Shown in pieces: positions 51,500 through 59,596 of a stretch of DNA of 64,000 nt; position 1 is the first letter of the stretch; each line of letters opens with the position of its first letter. The notes under the pieces are model-generated. The model did not search any database, was not told where the DNA came from, and worked only from the letters and a program-made list of their open reading frames with translations. The position numbers and the translations under genes are program-made. Origin of the DNA: Lentzea atacamensis (GTDB taxonomy: Bacteria > Actinomycetota > Actinomycetes > Mycobacteriales > Pseudonocardiaceae); assembly GCF_003269295.1 (NCBI RefSeq), contig NZ_QLTT01000004.1, positions 186,001 to 250,000 of the forward strand, in the 5' to 3' direction.

Positions 51500-52672
51500 A
51501 TGAGCGTGGAGATCACCGCGGGCCCTCCCGAGACGACTTCACCCGAGATCGTCGAAGCTGTCGACGCGGCCGAGCGGGTACTGACCAAGCGACTGGGCGC
51601 ACAGGTGCGCCTGGCTGACCCCGAGGCTCTCGGGGGTACCGGTCGTTCCGTCGTCATCCGGGTGAGAGTCGCGTCCTCGCCGTTCTCGATGCCCCGCACC
51701 CTGGTCGTGAAGCGGTATCCGGCCGCGAGCGGCGACCGCGACCCGTGGGCGCACGAGGCCGTCAGCCACCAGCTCCTCACCGCGCTGCCCGCGGAAGAGC
51801 GCGCCACGCCGGAACTGTTCGCCCACGACGCGACGTCGCGTCTGGTCGTGCTGGAAGACCTGGGCCGTGCGCCCCGGTTGTCCGAGAAGCTGCATTCGGG
51901 CGACGCGCGCGCCGCGGAACGTGGCCTGTTGTCGTGGGCACACGCCATGGGCCGCCTGCACGCCACCACAGCGGGCCGTGACGCGGACTTCGACGCGTTG
52001 ATGCGCCGGGCTGGTGCGCAGTGCTGCCAGGACCCGATCGCGGTCGACGTGCACGCGGCCATCGCCGGGTTACCGGCGCTGCTCGGGTCCACGCTGGGGG
52101 TGGAGACTTCCCCGCAGGCCACCGAGTTCGCCGCCGACGCCGCACGGTCGTTCAGCTCGTCGAGGCGGCGTGCGTTCAGCCCGTCGACGTCCTGTCCGGA
52201 CAACCACCTGGTCACCTCGCGCGGTGTCCGGTTCGTCGACTTCGAGGGCGGCTGTGTCCGCGACATCGTGTTCGACGCGGCCGCGTTGCGCGTGCCGTTC
52301 CCGTCCTGCTGGTGCGGGTGGGGCCTGCCGCCGGGCATGTCCGAGGCCATGGTCGCCGCGTGGCGCGCCGAGGTCGGGTCGGTGTGGCCCGAGATGGACG
52401 ACGACGCGGTGCTCTTACCGCGCCTGCTCGAAGCCCAGCTGCTGTGGGTGTGGCTCGCGACGTGGCGGGCGCTCTCCAAGCCGATGCCGAGCGGCGACAA
52501 CGCGCCACCGCGCAGTGTCGTGCTGGCGGGCCGGTGGGTCAGGCTGCGGTCCGACGCGCTGATCCTGGGTGAGAAGACGGTCGCCTCGCACGCGGACGCG
52601 GTGGTCGGCGCACTGGTCGACCGCTACGGCGCCGAGGTGCTCGAACTCGCGCTTTACCCTGCATTTCGCTGA
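51500..52672 (+). CDS. Aminoglycoside phosphotransferase-fold protein with altered catalytic loop
   Basis: This 390-residue protein has the APH/ChoK kinase fold: an N-lobe with TLVVKRYP (the ATP-binding Lys, about residue 72) and LVVLEDLG (hinge), and a C-lobe with DNHLVTSRGVRFVDFEGG (metal-binding Asp in DFE). The catalytic loop that should read HxDxxxxN is SPSTSCPDN: both the His and the catalytic Asp are missing, although Asn and DFE remain. It may be a pseudokinase or use another base. Substrate unknown; it is not evidence of antibiotic resistance. It is followed 41 bases later by an SGNH hydrolase. Confidence 0.8.
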   Translation: MSVEITAGPPETTSPEIVEAVDAAERVLTKRLGAQVRLADPEALGGTGRSVVIRVRVASSPFSMPRTLVVKRYPAASGDRDPWAHEAVSHQLLTALPAEERATPELFAHDATSRLVVLEDLGRAPRLSEKLHSGDARAAERGLLSWAHAMGRLHATTAGRDADFDALMRRAGAQCCQDPIAVDVHAAIAGLPALLGSTLGVETSPQATEFAADAARSFSSSRRRAFSPSTSCPDNHLVTSRGVRFVDFEGGCVRDIVFDAAALRVPFPSCWCGWGLPPGMSEAMVAAWRAEVGSVWPEMDDDAVLLPRLLEAQLLWVWLATWRALSKPMPSGDNAPPRSVVLAGRWVRLRSDALILGEKTVASHADAVVGALVDRYGAEVLELALYPAFR

Positions 52673-52713
52673 ACCGTTCCCGCGCGGTCATTCCGGGATC
52701 ACCGGGCACGCTG

Positions 52714-53496
52714 ATGCTGAGTCGCGTGCTGGTGCTACTCGGTGACTCGACGGCGGTCGGGATCGGCGACCTCGTTCCCGGCGGCTGGCGCGGCTTCGGC
52801 CCGATCCTCGCGTCCGCGTTCGGCGGCAACGGCTATCGCAACCACGCCGTCTCCGGCGCGCGGCTGGCGGATGTCCGGCGCACCCAGCTGCCGCAGGCAC
52901 TGCGGGAGAGGCCCAGTGCCGCCGTCGTCATCGCGGGCGTCAACGACACCCTCCGGTCGGACTTCTCGGTGCGGCGGATGTACGAGGACCTCGACCACAT
53001 CTGCCGCGAGCTCACCGCAGCCGGGGCTTCCGTGGTCACCGTGCGGTTCCACGACCAGGGCCGCGTGTTCAAGCTGCCCGGACGGATGCGGCGGGTGCTG
53101 AAGGATCGCATCGACGAGTACAACCGCGTGATCGACGTCGTCGTCGCACGGCACGGCGTCCGCTGTGTCGATCTCCACACGCTGCCGGGGGCTTACGAGC
53201 TGGAGACGTGGGCCGTGGACCGGCTGCACCCGTCCGAGCGCGGCCACCGGATGCTGGCGCAGGCGTTCGCCGGTGAGCTGCGCGCTCTCGGGCACCCGGT
53301 CGGCGAGGTCAGCCTGGAGTGCTCCGGCGGTCGCGAGCTCACGGTGTGGCACCACGTCGCGTGGCTCGTGGTGAAGGGGATTCCGTGGCTGTGGCGCAGG
53401 GGTGCGGACCTGCTGCCGTTGCTGTGGATCGAGGAGACAGCGGTCGAAGGGCCGGTGCCGGGGGAGGCGCTCCCCGCTGACACCGGCCGCCTCTGA
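52714..53496 (+). CDS. SGNH/GDSL hydrolase
   Basis: This 260-residue hydrolase has block I LLGDSTAVGIGD (nucleophile Ser about residue 12), a block II glycine (VSGARLADV), block III GVNDTL (Asn about 77) and block V DRLHPSE (Asp and His about 168-171). It removes ester or acyl groups. No signal peptide is present, so it is probably cytoplasmic. The roughly 60-residue C-terminal extension ends with WHHVAWLVVKGIPWLWRRG, which could lie at the membrane. Its stop nearly touches the remnant of a glycosyltransferase on the other strand. Confidence 0.9.
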   Translation: MLSRVLVLLGDSTAVGIGDLVPGGWRGFGPILASAFGGNGYRNHAVSGARLADVRRTQLPQALRERPSAAVVIAGVNDTLRSDFSVRRMYEDLDHICRELTAAGASVVTVRFHDQGRVFKLPGRMRRVLKDRIDEYNRVIDVVVARHGVRCVDLHTLPGAYELETWAVDRLHPSERGHRMLAQAFAGELRALGHPVGEVSLECSGGRELTVWHHVAWLVVKGIPWLWRRGADLLPLLWIEETAVEGPVPGEALPADTGRL

Positions 53497-53499
53497 GGC

Positions 53500-53704
53500 T
53501 CAGCCCGCGGCCGTCAGGTCGTAGATGGTCTGACCGCCTGCCGTGACGGCCTTGAAGTTCGCCGCCACCCTTCCAGCTCGTCGCACCGGCCTGGGTGGCG
53601 GCCGAGTAGTAGGCGTTGGCCCAGCCCGAGTCACCCAGCGGCCACAGGTACAGCGCGGCGGTCGCGACCAGCAGGACCGCCAGCGCCAGGCGTTCTCGTC
53701 TCAT
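53500..53704 (-). pseudogene. Remnant of an ArnT/PMT-family glycosyltransferase with its middle deleted
   Basis: From ATG 53704 the first 45 codons read as the N-terminus of an actinobacterial ArnT-like mannosyltransferase: a membrane helix, then GDSGWANAYYSAATQAG and SWK. At about 53570 the similarity stops and, in a different frame, the end of the same family follows: VAANFKAVTAGGQTIYDL, then stop at 53500. A deletion of well over a kilobase has fused the two ends out of frame. The intact gene would be a roughly 600-residue or longer membrane glycosyltransferase. It lies directly downstream of the sensor kinase (18 bases), its usual neighbour. Confidence 0.82.
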
Positions 53705-53722
53705 GCGGACGAGATTCGCGGC

Positions 53723-55132
53723 CTACCCTGGGTCGGTCGTGTGCTCTTGCTGTGAACGACCTGTGCGCCGTGACGTCCTCAGGGAAACGGCGAAAGTCGT
53801 GCGGCCGGGCACGCTCTCCACGGACACCTCACCGTCGTGCGCACCGACCACGGCGGCCACGATCGACAGCCCCAGCCCGGTGCTGCCCGCCGCCCGCGAC
53901 CGCGAGGAGTCCCCGCGCGCGAACCGTTCGAACACCTCCAGGCCCTCGGGGATGCCCGGTCCGTCGTCCGTGACGGTCAGGTCCACCCGTCCGTTGTGGA
54001 CGGACAGGTCGGTGGTCACGGTGGTGCCCGGCGGGGTGTGCGTGCGGGCGTTGGACAACAGGTTGCCGATCACCTGGTGCAGCCGTTGCACGTCGCCCGG
54101 AACGATCACGGGGTCCTCCGGCAGCGCGAGCTTCCAGCTGTGGCCGGGACCCGCGATCCGCGCGTCACCGACGACGTCGAGCACCAGCCGCGAGAGGTCG
54201 ACGTCCTCGCTCTCCAGCGGACGGCCCGCGTCGAGGCGGGCCAGCAGCAGCAAGTCCTCGACCAGCGAGGTCATTCGCAGCGCTTCCGACTCGACCCTGC
54301 CCATCGCGTGCGCGACCTGTGGTGGCACCTCCTCGGCGGAGCGCCGGGTCAGCTCGGCGTACCCGCGGATGGCTGCGAGCGGTGTTCGGAGCTCGTGCGA
54401 GGCGTTCGCGACGAACTGCCGCACACGCGTTTCGCTGTCGTGCCTGGCTTTCAGCGCGTCACCGATGTGCCCGAGCATCTTGTTGAGCGCCAGTCCCACC
54501 TTGCCGACCTCGGTGCGCGGATCGGTGTCCTCGTCCGGCACCCGTTCGGCGAGCGCAACCTCTCCTTCGTGCAACGGCAGTTCGGACACCCGCGTCGCGG
54601 TGTCCGCGACGCGGTCGAGCGGCACGAGTGCGCGCCGCACGATCACCCGGCCCGCCAGTGCCACGGCCGCCGCTCCCGCGACGACGAGCGCGGCGAGGAT
54701 CCAGACCATCTGCCACACCACGTCCATGACGGGCGCCAGCGGCAGGCCCTTGATCCTCATCATCCGATCGGTGACGACGCGGAACTCGCCGACCTCACCG
54801 AGGTCGACCGTGTGCGGGCCGGACGGCACCGCCGCGAGTGCGGAGATCTCCTCGGCAGTGAGCCGGCGCGGCTCCTGCCAGCCCGGCAGTTCGACCGTGC
54901 CCTGGATGGTGCCGTCGGGCCGGATGATCGCGTTGAGACCGGGGGCGCCGTAGGGTGAACCGGGCGGCGGTGGTTTGAGGTTCGTGATCTCGCGGTCGAG
55001 GTTGCCCATCAGGAACGCGTGCAGCGCGAGCACCGCGACTCCGCCGATCACCAGGCACAGTGCGGTGAGCAGCACGATCTGGCCGGCGACGAGCTTGGCG
55101 CGCAGCGTTCTAGGTCGCAGGTTTGAGGACAT
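53723..55132 (-). CDS. Sensor histidine kinase (HAMP, HisKA, HATPase)
   Basis: This 469-residue membrane kinase has two membrane helices (about residues 17-40 and 140-165) enclosing a sensor domain, a HAMP linker (RRALVPLDRVADTATRV), and a HisKA dimerisation domain with FVANASHELRTPLAAIRGYAE (His about 249). The catalytic domain has N-box NLLSNARTHT, G1 DDGPGIP and G2 STGLGLSIV. It is the partner of the response regulator 22 bases overlapping upstream. The signal is unknown. Both genes that normally flank this type of system (DUF5666 and a glycosyltransferase) are broken here, though the kinase and regulator look intact. Confidence 0.95.
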   Translation of the reverse strand: MSSNLRPRTLRAKLVAGQIVLLTALCLVIGGVAVLALHAFLMGNLDREITNLKPPPPGSPYGAPGLNAIIRPDGTIQGTVELPGWQEPRRLTAEEISALAAVPSGPHTVDLGEVGEFRVVTDRMMRIKGLPLAPVMDVVWQMVWILAALVVAGAAAVALAGRVIVRRALVPLDRVADTATRVSELPLHEGEVALAERVPDEDTDPRTEVGKVGLALNKMLGHIGDALKARHDSETRVRQFVANASHELRTPLAAIRGYAELTRRSAEEVPPQVAHAMGRVESEALRMTSLVEDLLLLARLDAGRPLESEDVDLSRLVLDVVGDARIAGPGHSWKLALPEDPVIVPGDVQRLHQVIGNLLSNARTHTPPGTTVTTDLSVHNGRVDLTVTDDGPGIPEGLEVFERFARGDSSRSRAAGSTGLGLSIVAAVVGAHDGEVSVESVPGRTTFAVSLRTSRRTGRSQQEHTTDPG

Positions 55133-55826
55133 AGCCAGCGCCTCGCATCGTGTGGATCATCGGAGCGCGTCCGGCGTCGATCTTCTTGCGCAGGTAGGAG
55201 ATGTAGAGCTCGACGATGTTCGCCTGACCGCCGAAGTCGTAGCTCCAGACCCGGTCCAGGATCTGCGCCTTGCTCAGCACCCGGCGCGGGTTGCTCATCA
55301 GGTAGCGCAGCAGCTCGAACTCCGTCGCCGTCAGGTCGATCGAGTCGCCGCCGCGGGACACCTCGCGCGTCTCCTCGTTGAGCGACAGGTCCCCGACGAC
55401 AAGGCGGGCGCCCGCGTCCGCGTCGGTCACGCCGGTGCGGCGCAGCAGTGCGCGCAGCCGCAACACGACCTCCGCCAACGAGAACGGCTTGGTGACGTAG
55501 TCGTCGCCGCCCGCCGTCAGCCCGGCGATGCGGTCCTCCACCGCGTCCTTCGCGGTCAGGAACAGCACCGGCAACACCGGGAAGTCCGCGCGCATCTTGC
55601 GCAGCACCTCGAAACCGCCGAAGTCCGGCAGCATCACGTCGAGCACGACCACGTCCGGCCGGAACTCGCGTGCCGTCCGCACCGCCGACTGGCCGTCGAG
55701 AGCCGTGCGGACGTCCCACTTCTCCATCCGCAGCGCCATCGACATCAGCTCGGCCAGAGTGGACTCGTCGTCCACCACGAGCACCCGCACGGGCTGCCCG
55801 TCCGGCCTGCGGAGTTCGGTCTTCAT
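55110..55826 (-). CDS. OmpR-family response regulator
   Basis: This 238-residue regulator has a receiver domain with the acid pair VVDDE (about residues 18-20), phospho-Asp in VVLDVMLPD (about 62), the conserved Thr in FLTAKD and Lys in VTKPFSL (about 112). A winged-helix DNA-binding domain follows with LTATEFELLRYLMSNPRRVLSK and MIHTMRGAGYVLK. ATG 55826 is nine bases after GGGAG; upstream in-frame ATGs at 55835 and 55844 are less likely. It overlaps its kinase by 23 bases and is divergent from a DUF5666 remnant, its probable former target. Confidence 0.95.
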   Translation of the reverse strand: MKTELRRPDGQPVRVLVVDDESTLAELMSMALRMEKWDVRTALDGQSAVRTAREFRPDVVVLDVMLPDFGGFEVLRKMRADFPVLPVLFLTAKDAVEDRIAGLTAGGDDYVTKPFSLAEVVLRLRALLRRTGVTDADAGARLVVGDLSLNEETREVSRGGDSIDLTATEFELLRYLMSNPRRVLSKAQILDRVWSYDFGGQANIVELYISYLRKKIDAGRAPMIHTMRGAGYVLKPAT

Positions 55827-55944
55827 CGCGCGCATGGCTCCCATCGTGAACGCCGACCCTGTGTACCAGCTGTGAGCGCCGCGCACAGCTCAGGCCTACG
55901 CCCGGCACAGGTTCGGCGCAGACTGCGCCGCCACGGTGGCTGAC

Positions 55945-56332
55945 ATGACCGAACAACAGCCCCCGGAGTGGGGCGCACCCGAGCAGGCGGCACGGGCCAG
56001 CAGACCGGCATGGCCCCGGTGGCATGGGCGGGGTGCCGCCGGAAGGGCGGCAGGGCGGGCCCTTTCTCGGCCTCGGCTCCGGCACGGCCACGCACGGCGA
56101 GTTCCAGACCGGTGAGGTCACGTCGATCAGCGACACGTCGCTGGAGGTGAAGTCGACCGACGGCTACACGAAGACCTACGTGATCGACGCCGGCACAGTG
56201 GCCGAAGGTGTCGAGAAGGGTGACACCGTGACGGTGATCGCCACCACAGAGGACGGCAAAACGGTGGCGTCGAACGTGGTCGAGCCTGGTCAACGCGGTC
56301 AGCGGAACCAGCAGGCCCCTCCAACCAGATAG
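55945..56332 (+). pseudogene. Frameshifted and internally deleted DUF5666 protein gene
   Basis: ATG 55945 opens with MTEQQPPEWGAPEQ, the usual cytoplasmic start of these proteins, but this frame then runs into unrelated Arg-rich sequence. One frame over, from about 55985, HGPADRHGPGGMGG leads into an intact DUF5666 domain (GEFQTGEVTSISDTSLEV to VIATTEDGKTVASNVVEPG) ending at 56332. The membrane anchor expected between the two parts is missing, so a deletion that is not a multiple of three is the simplest reading. Starting at ATG 56024 would give a 102-residue soluble domain only. Divergent from the response regulator. Confidence 0.72.
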
Positions 56333-56355
56333 TTACCGGGTCAAGCGTGAGTGGT

Positions 56356-56392
56356 TATGGTCGGAAGCATGCCCGACCACAACCGGAGGTGA
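56356..56392 (+). promoter_or_regulatory. Candidate leaderless promoter and 7-codon upstream ORF
   Basis: TATGGT (56356-56361) lies seven bases before an ATG at 56369, the spacing of leaderless actinobacterial transcripts. That ATG opens the short ORF MPDHNRR, whose TGA (56390-56392) overlaps the GTG (56389) of the metallophosphatase by GTGA. Translation of the short ORF would deliver ribosomes to the main start, which has only an abutting GGAG. Inference from spacing. Confidence 0.45.
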
Positions 56393-58071
56393 GCGGTCTG
56401 CGCACGTTCACGCTGACGGTGATGGGCACCACTGACCTGCACGGCAATCTCTTCAACTGGGACTACTACCTGGACCGCGAGTTCGACGACTACGCGCACA
56501 ACGACGTCGGCCTCGCGAAGATCTCCACGCTCGTGTCCGGAGTGCGAGACGACGTGGGGCGGCATCGGACGTTGCTGCTCGACGCCGGTGACACCATCCA
56601 GGGCACGCCGCTCGCCTACTACTACGCGAAGGTCGAGCCGATCACGCGCGCACACGTGCACCCGATGGCGGCAGCGATGAACGCCATCGGGTACACGGCG
56701 GCCGCGGTGGGGAACCACGAGTTCAACTACGGGCTGCAGGTGCTGCGGATGTTCGAGCGGCAGCTGGACTTCCCGCTGCTGGCGGCCAACGCGATCGACG
56801 TCTCCACCGGCCTGCCGGCCTTTGCGCCGTACGTGGTCAAGACCGTGTGGCGCACGGGCGGGCCGCCGTTGCGGGTCGGGATCCTCGGCCTGACCAACCC
56901 CGGCATCGCGGTGTGGGACCGCGCGGTCGTCGAGGGTCTGCTGACGTTTCCCGGTCTCGTGGAACAGGCGCTGCACTGGGTGCCGGAGGTGCGGGCCAAG
57001 TCCGATCTCGTGATCGTGGCGGCACATTCGGGCGCCGATCTCTCGTCGTCTCTGGGGGATCAGGTGCCGTTCCCGGAGAACTGCGCGGAACTGGTCGCCG
57101 AGACCGTGCCGGGCATCGACGCGATTCTGGTCGGGCACGCGCACGTGGAGATCCCGCAGCGGTTCGTCACGAACAAGGTGACGGGCCGGCCGGTGCTGCT
57201 GACCGAGCCGTTGTTCTGGGGCAAGCGTTTGTCGCTGATGGAGTTCGACCTCCAGGTCGACTCCCGCTGGGAGCTCGTGGGATCGCGCTCTTCCGTGCTG
57301 TCGTCCGCTTCCGTGGACGAGGACCCGCGGATAGTGCGGCTGCTGCGGCGTGACCACGAGAAGGTCGTCACGTACGTCAACGCGCGGATCGGCACGTGCC
57401 TGGAGGCGATGTCGGCCGCCCGGTCGCGGTTCGAGGACACGCCCGCTCTCGGTTTCATCAACCACGTGCAGGCGCTGGAAGTCGCGAAGTCCACGTCGTT
57501 GCCGGTGATCTCGCTGTGCGCGCCGTTCAACCGCGCGGCGGCGATTCCGGCGGGGGAGGTGTCGATCCGCGACGTCGCCGGGCTCTACATCTTCGACAAC
57601 ACGTTGCTGGGCGTGCGGATGACCGGGGCTCAGCTGCGCGACTTCCTGGAGGAGTCCGCGCGGTACTTCCGGCAGGTCTCCGGGCCCGGCCCCTTCACCG
57701 CCGCCGAGGTGTCGGCCGACGTGCCGGACTACAACTTCGACATCGCCTACGGGCTGTCCGCGCCGCTGACCTACGGCATCGACATCGCTCAGCCGGAGGG
57801 GTCGCGGATCGTCGGGCTCGCCTACGACGGCGTCCCGGTCTCGGACTCGTTCGAGTTCGCGGTCGCCGTCAACAACTACCGGCAGGCGGGCGGTGGCGAC
57901 TTCCCGCACATCGCGTCCGCGCCCGTGCTGCACAACCAGCAGCAGGAGATCCGTCAGCTGCTGATCGACTGGGTCAAGGCGGCAGGCGTGCTGGACCCCG
58001 CCGCGTTCACCCGGTCGGACTGGCGGTTGGTGGCGTCCGGAGTGCCCGTGGTGATCTCCACGAACGGGTGA
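56389..58071 (+). CDS. Bifunctional metallophosphatase/5'-nucleotidase
   Basis: This roughly 560-residue protein has an N-terminal calcineurin-like domain with TTDLHGN (about residues 14-20), DAGDTIQGT, VGNHEFNYG and GHAHVEIP (about 249), giving the two-metal site. The C-terminal 5'-nucleotidase domain contains NTLLGVRMTGAQLRDFLE and NNYRQAGGGDFP. It hydrolyses nucleotides or cyclic 2',3'-nucleotides. I see no signal peptide, so it may be cytoplasmic, unlike most relatives. I use GTG 56389, coupled to a short upstream ORF; GTG 56347 is in frame but has no ribosome site. Confidence 0.92.
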   Translation: MSGLRTFTLTVMGTTDLHGNLFNWDYYLDREFDDYAHNDVGLAKISTLVSGVRDDVGRHRTLLLDAGDTIQGTPLAYYYAKVEPITRAHVHPMAAAMNAIGYTAAAVGNHEFNYGLQVLRMFERQLDFPLLAANAIDVSTGLPAFAPYVVKTVWRTGGPPLRVGILGLTNPGIAVWDRAVVEGLLTFPGLVEQALHWVPEVRAKSDLVIVAAHSGADLSSSLGDQVPFPENCAELVAETVPGIDAILVGHAHVEIPQRFVTNKVTGRPVLLTEPLFWGKRLSLMEFDLQVDSRWELVGSRSSVLSSASVDEDPRIVRLLRRDHEKVVTYVNARIGTCLEAMSAARSRFEDTPALGFINHVQALEVAKSTSLPVISLCAPFNRAAAIPAGEVSIRDVAGLYIFDNTLLGVRMTGAQLRDFLEESARYFRQVSGPGPFTAAEVSADVPDYNFDIAYGLSAPLTYGIDIAQPEGSRIVGLAYDGVPVSDSFEFAVAVNNYRQAGGGDFPHIASAPVLHNQQQEIRQLLIDWVKAAGVLDPAAFTRSDWRLVASGVPVVISTNG

Positions 58072-58145
58072 ATTCGGGCGTGTTGTCCTGGGAGTTCTGC
58101 TCCAGGTGGTGGCATGGGCTCGTCCGAATGAGATAGGTCAGGCGC

Positions 58146-58601
58146 GTGCAGCTATCGCAGCGCGTCTTCGTCGGCGCTCTCGTCGTGCCGGTGCTGCTCG
58201 CCTCGGTGGGCACCGCGTTCCGTCCCGTCGCCGAGATCGAGCCCGGCCACCTGGTGTTCGCCGTGCGCTCGTCCGAGATCGTGCTGGCCGGCACCGCGGG
58301 CACCGCCGTCGAACGGCAGGAGGTCGTCGACGCCGTGCGCGAGCTGACCGCCGCCCACCGCGTCACCGACATGATCACCCCCAACGCGGGCGAACGGATG
58401 CCCGTATCCCCGGCCGCCGCCGCGTCGTTGCTGGGGGTGGTGCTGGACCACGACGTCACCGAGTTCACCGGCGTCGTCCACAAAGGACACCTGACCGCGT
58501 CGGCGCGCGTGGCGGACCCGGAGCGCGCGGGGATGCTGAGCGACGCCCTGCACTCGGCCGTTCCCGGTCTGCGCGTCGACGAGGACTTCACTACGGGCTA
58601 G
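58146..58601 (+). CDS. Membrane-anchored BON-like protein, possibly ArfA-related
   Basis: This 151-residue protein has one N-terminal membrane helix (residues 8-26). A soluble region follows in which IVLAGTAGTAVERQEVVDAVREL and ASARVADPERAGMLSDAL look like two BON-type repeats, as in the N-terminal half of mycobacterial ArfA. The OmpA-like C-terminal domain is absent. The following gene looks like an ArfC-type accessory protein, which supports this reading. GTG start 58146; the ribosome site is weak. Function uncertain. Confidence 0.62.
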   Translation: MQLSQRVFVGALVVPVLLASVGTAFRPVAEIEPGHLVFAVRSSEIVLAGTAGTAVERQEVVDAVRELTAAHRVTDMITPNAGERMPVSPAAAASLLGVVLDHDVTEFTGVVHKGHLTASARVADPERAGMLSDALHSAVPGLRVDEDFTTG

Positions 58602-58610
58602 GAGCGTTCG

Positions 58611-58925
58611 TTGTTCGGGTTCTTCATCCAGATGTTCCTGCTGTGCGCGGGCGCGTTCCTCGCGGGCGTGCTGCTGACGTGGCTGACCATGCGCGCGCGT
58701 CCCGATGCACCCGAGGTCGCCGGCGCGCCGCTGTCGATCATGGAGGAGCCGGTGCCGTCCGCGCCGGCGATCAAGGCGAACTCGCGCACGATGATGTTCC
58801 ACACCCCGGAGTCGCCCTACTACAAGCGGATGAAGGGCGACGCGTTCTTCCACTCGCCGGAGGATGCGCGCCGGGCCGGTTACACCATGTGGACGCCGCG
58901 GCCCCGAGTGCCTGCGGTGTCCTAG
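58611..58925 (+). CDS. ArfC-like membrane protein with sunset-type domain
   Basis: This 104-residue protein has one N-terminal membrane helix (residues 3-26), a variable linker, and a short C-terminal motif SRTMMFHTPESPYYKRMKGD followed by AFFHSPEDARRAGY. That motif corresponds to the small domain called sunset in ArfC channel-accessory variants. TTG 58611 lies six bases after GGAG, ten bases after the stop of the BON-like gene, so the two are one operon. Its role as a channel accessory is by analogy. Confidence 0.7.
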   Translation: MFGFFIQMFLLCAGAFLAGVLLTWLTMRARPDAPEVAGAPLSIMEEPVPSAPAIKANSRTMMFHTPESPYYKRMKGDAFFHSPEDARRAGYTMWTPRPRVPAVS

Positions 58926-58948
58926 ATCCCGGTGGTTCGATCTCCGCC

Positions 58949-59596
58949 ATGCTGAACTCGCAGATGGTGGAAAGACCCTGGGGCGTGACCGTCTTCGGCG
59001 CGGCGGACGTGAAGGCGCGCCCGGACCTGGTCCGCGTCAGGTTCAAGGTGAGCCGCGTGGAACAGACGCCGTCGGAGTCGTTCGCCGCCGCCAGCGAGGC
59101 CATCGGCGCGGTGCGCCAGGTGCTGCGCGGCCACGGTGTGCCCGACGCGGCGGTCGAACGCTCCCACCTGGACCTGCAGAGCTCCCACACCTACGGCACG
59201 CCGCGGGAGTTCCTCGGCTACCAGTGCGAGGCGACGTTCGCGGTGGAGACGCGCGACCTCGACGACGTGCAGCCGCTCCTGGTGGACCTGGTCGCGGCCG
59301 GCGCCAACGAGATCGCCGGGGTGGAGTTCGACGTGTCGGGCAAGGCGGAACTGCGCGCCGAGGCCCGCAGGCAGGCCGTCGCGGCCGCGCGCCGGAAGGC
59401 GGAGCTGTACGCCGAGGCCGCGCTGGTGCGGCTGGGGTCCGTGGTGCACATCGAGGACGTGGATCCGGAGAAGGCGGGCGGTGGGCGGTACCGGGGGCAC
59501 GGGGGCGGTGGGGACGCTTCGGCTGACGACCTCGCGCCGGGGCACGTCGTGGTGATGGCGGCGGTGATCCTGGGGTTCTCGATCAACCACGGGTGA
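58949..59596 (+). CDS. SIMPL domain (DUF541) protein
   Basis: This 215-residue protein has the DUF541/SIMPL layout: GVTVFGAADVKARPDLVRVRFKV at the start (residues 12-34), then FLGYQCEATFAVETRDLDDVQPLLVDLVAAGANEIAGVEFDVS (about 88-130) and ARRQAVAAARRKAELYAEAALVRLG. Unlike most relatives it has no signal peptide. The function of SIMPL proteins is poorly defined, with links to stress and membrane-protein interaction. ATG 58949 begins 23 bases after the ArfC-like gene. The C-terminus overlaps the convergent HAD gene by 14 bases. Confidence 0.88.
   Translation: MLNSQMVERPWGVTVFGAADVKARPDLVRVRFKVSRVEQTPSESFAAASEAIGAVRQVLRGHGVPDAAVERSHLDLQSSHTYGTPREFLGYQCEATFAVETRDLDDVQPLLVDLVAAGANEIAGVEFDVSGKAELRAEARRQAVAAARRKAELYAEAALVRLGSVVHIEDVDPEKAGGGRYRGHGGGGDASADDLAPGHVVVMAAVILGFSINHG

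Noticed and set aside
51500..52672. Aminoglycoside resistance gene
   Set aside because: The fold matches APH, but the catalytic His and Asp are absent and there is no resistance context.
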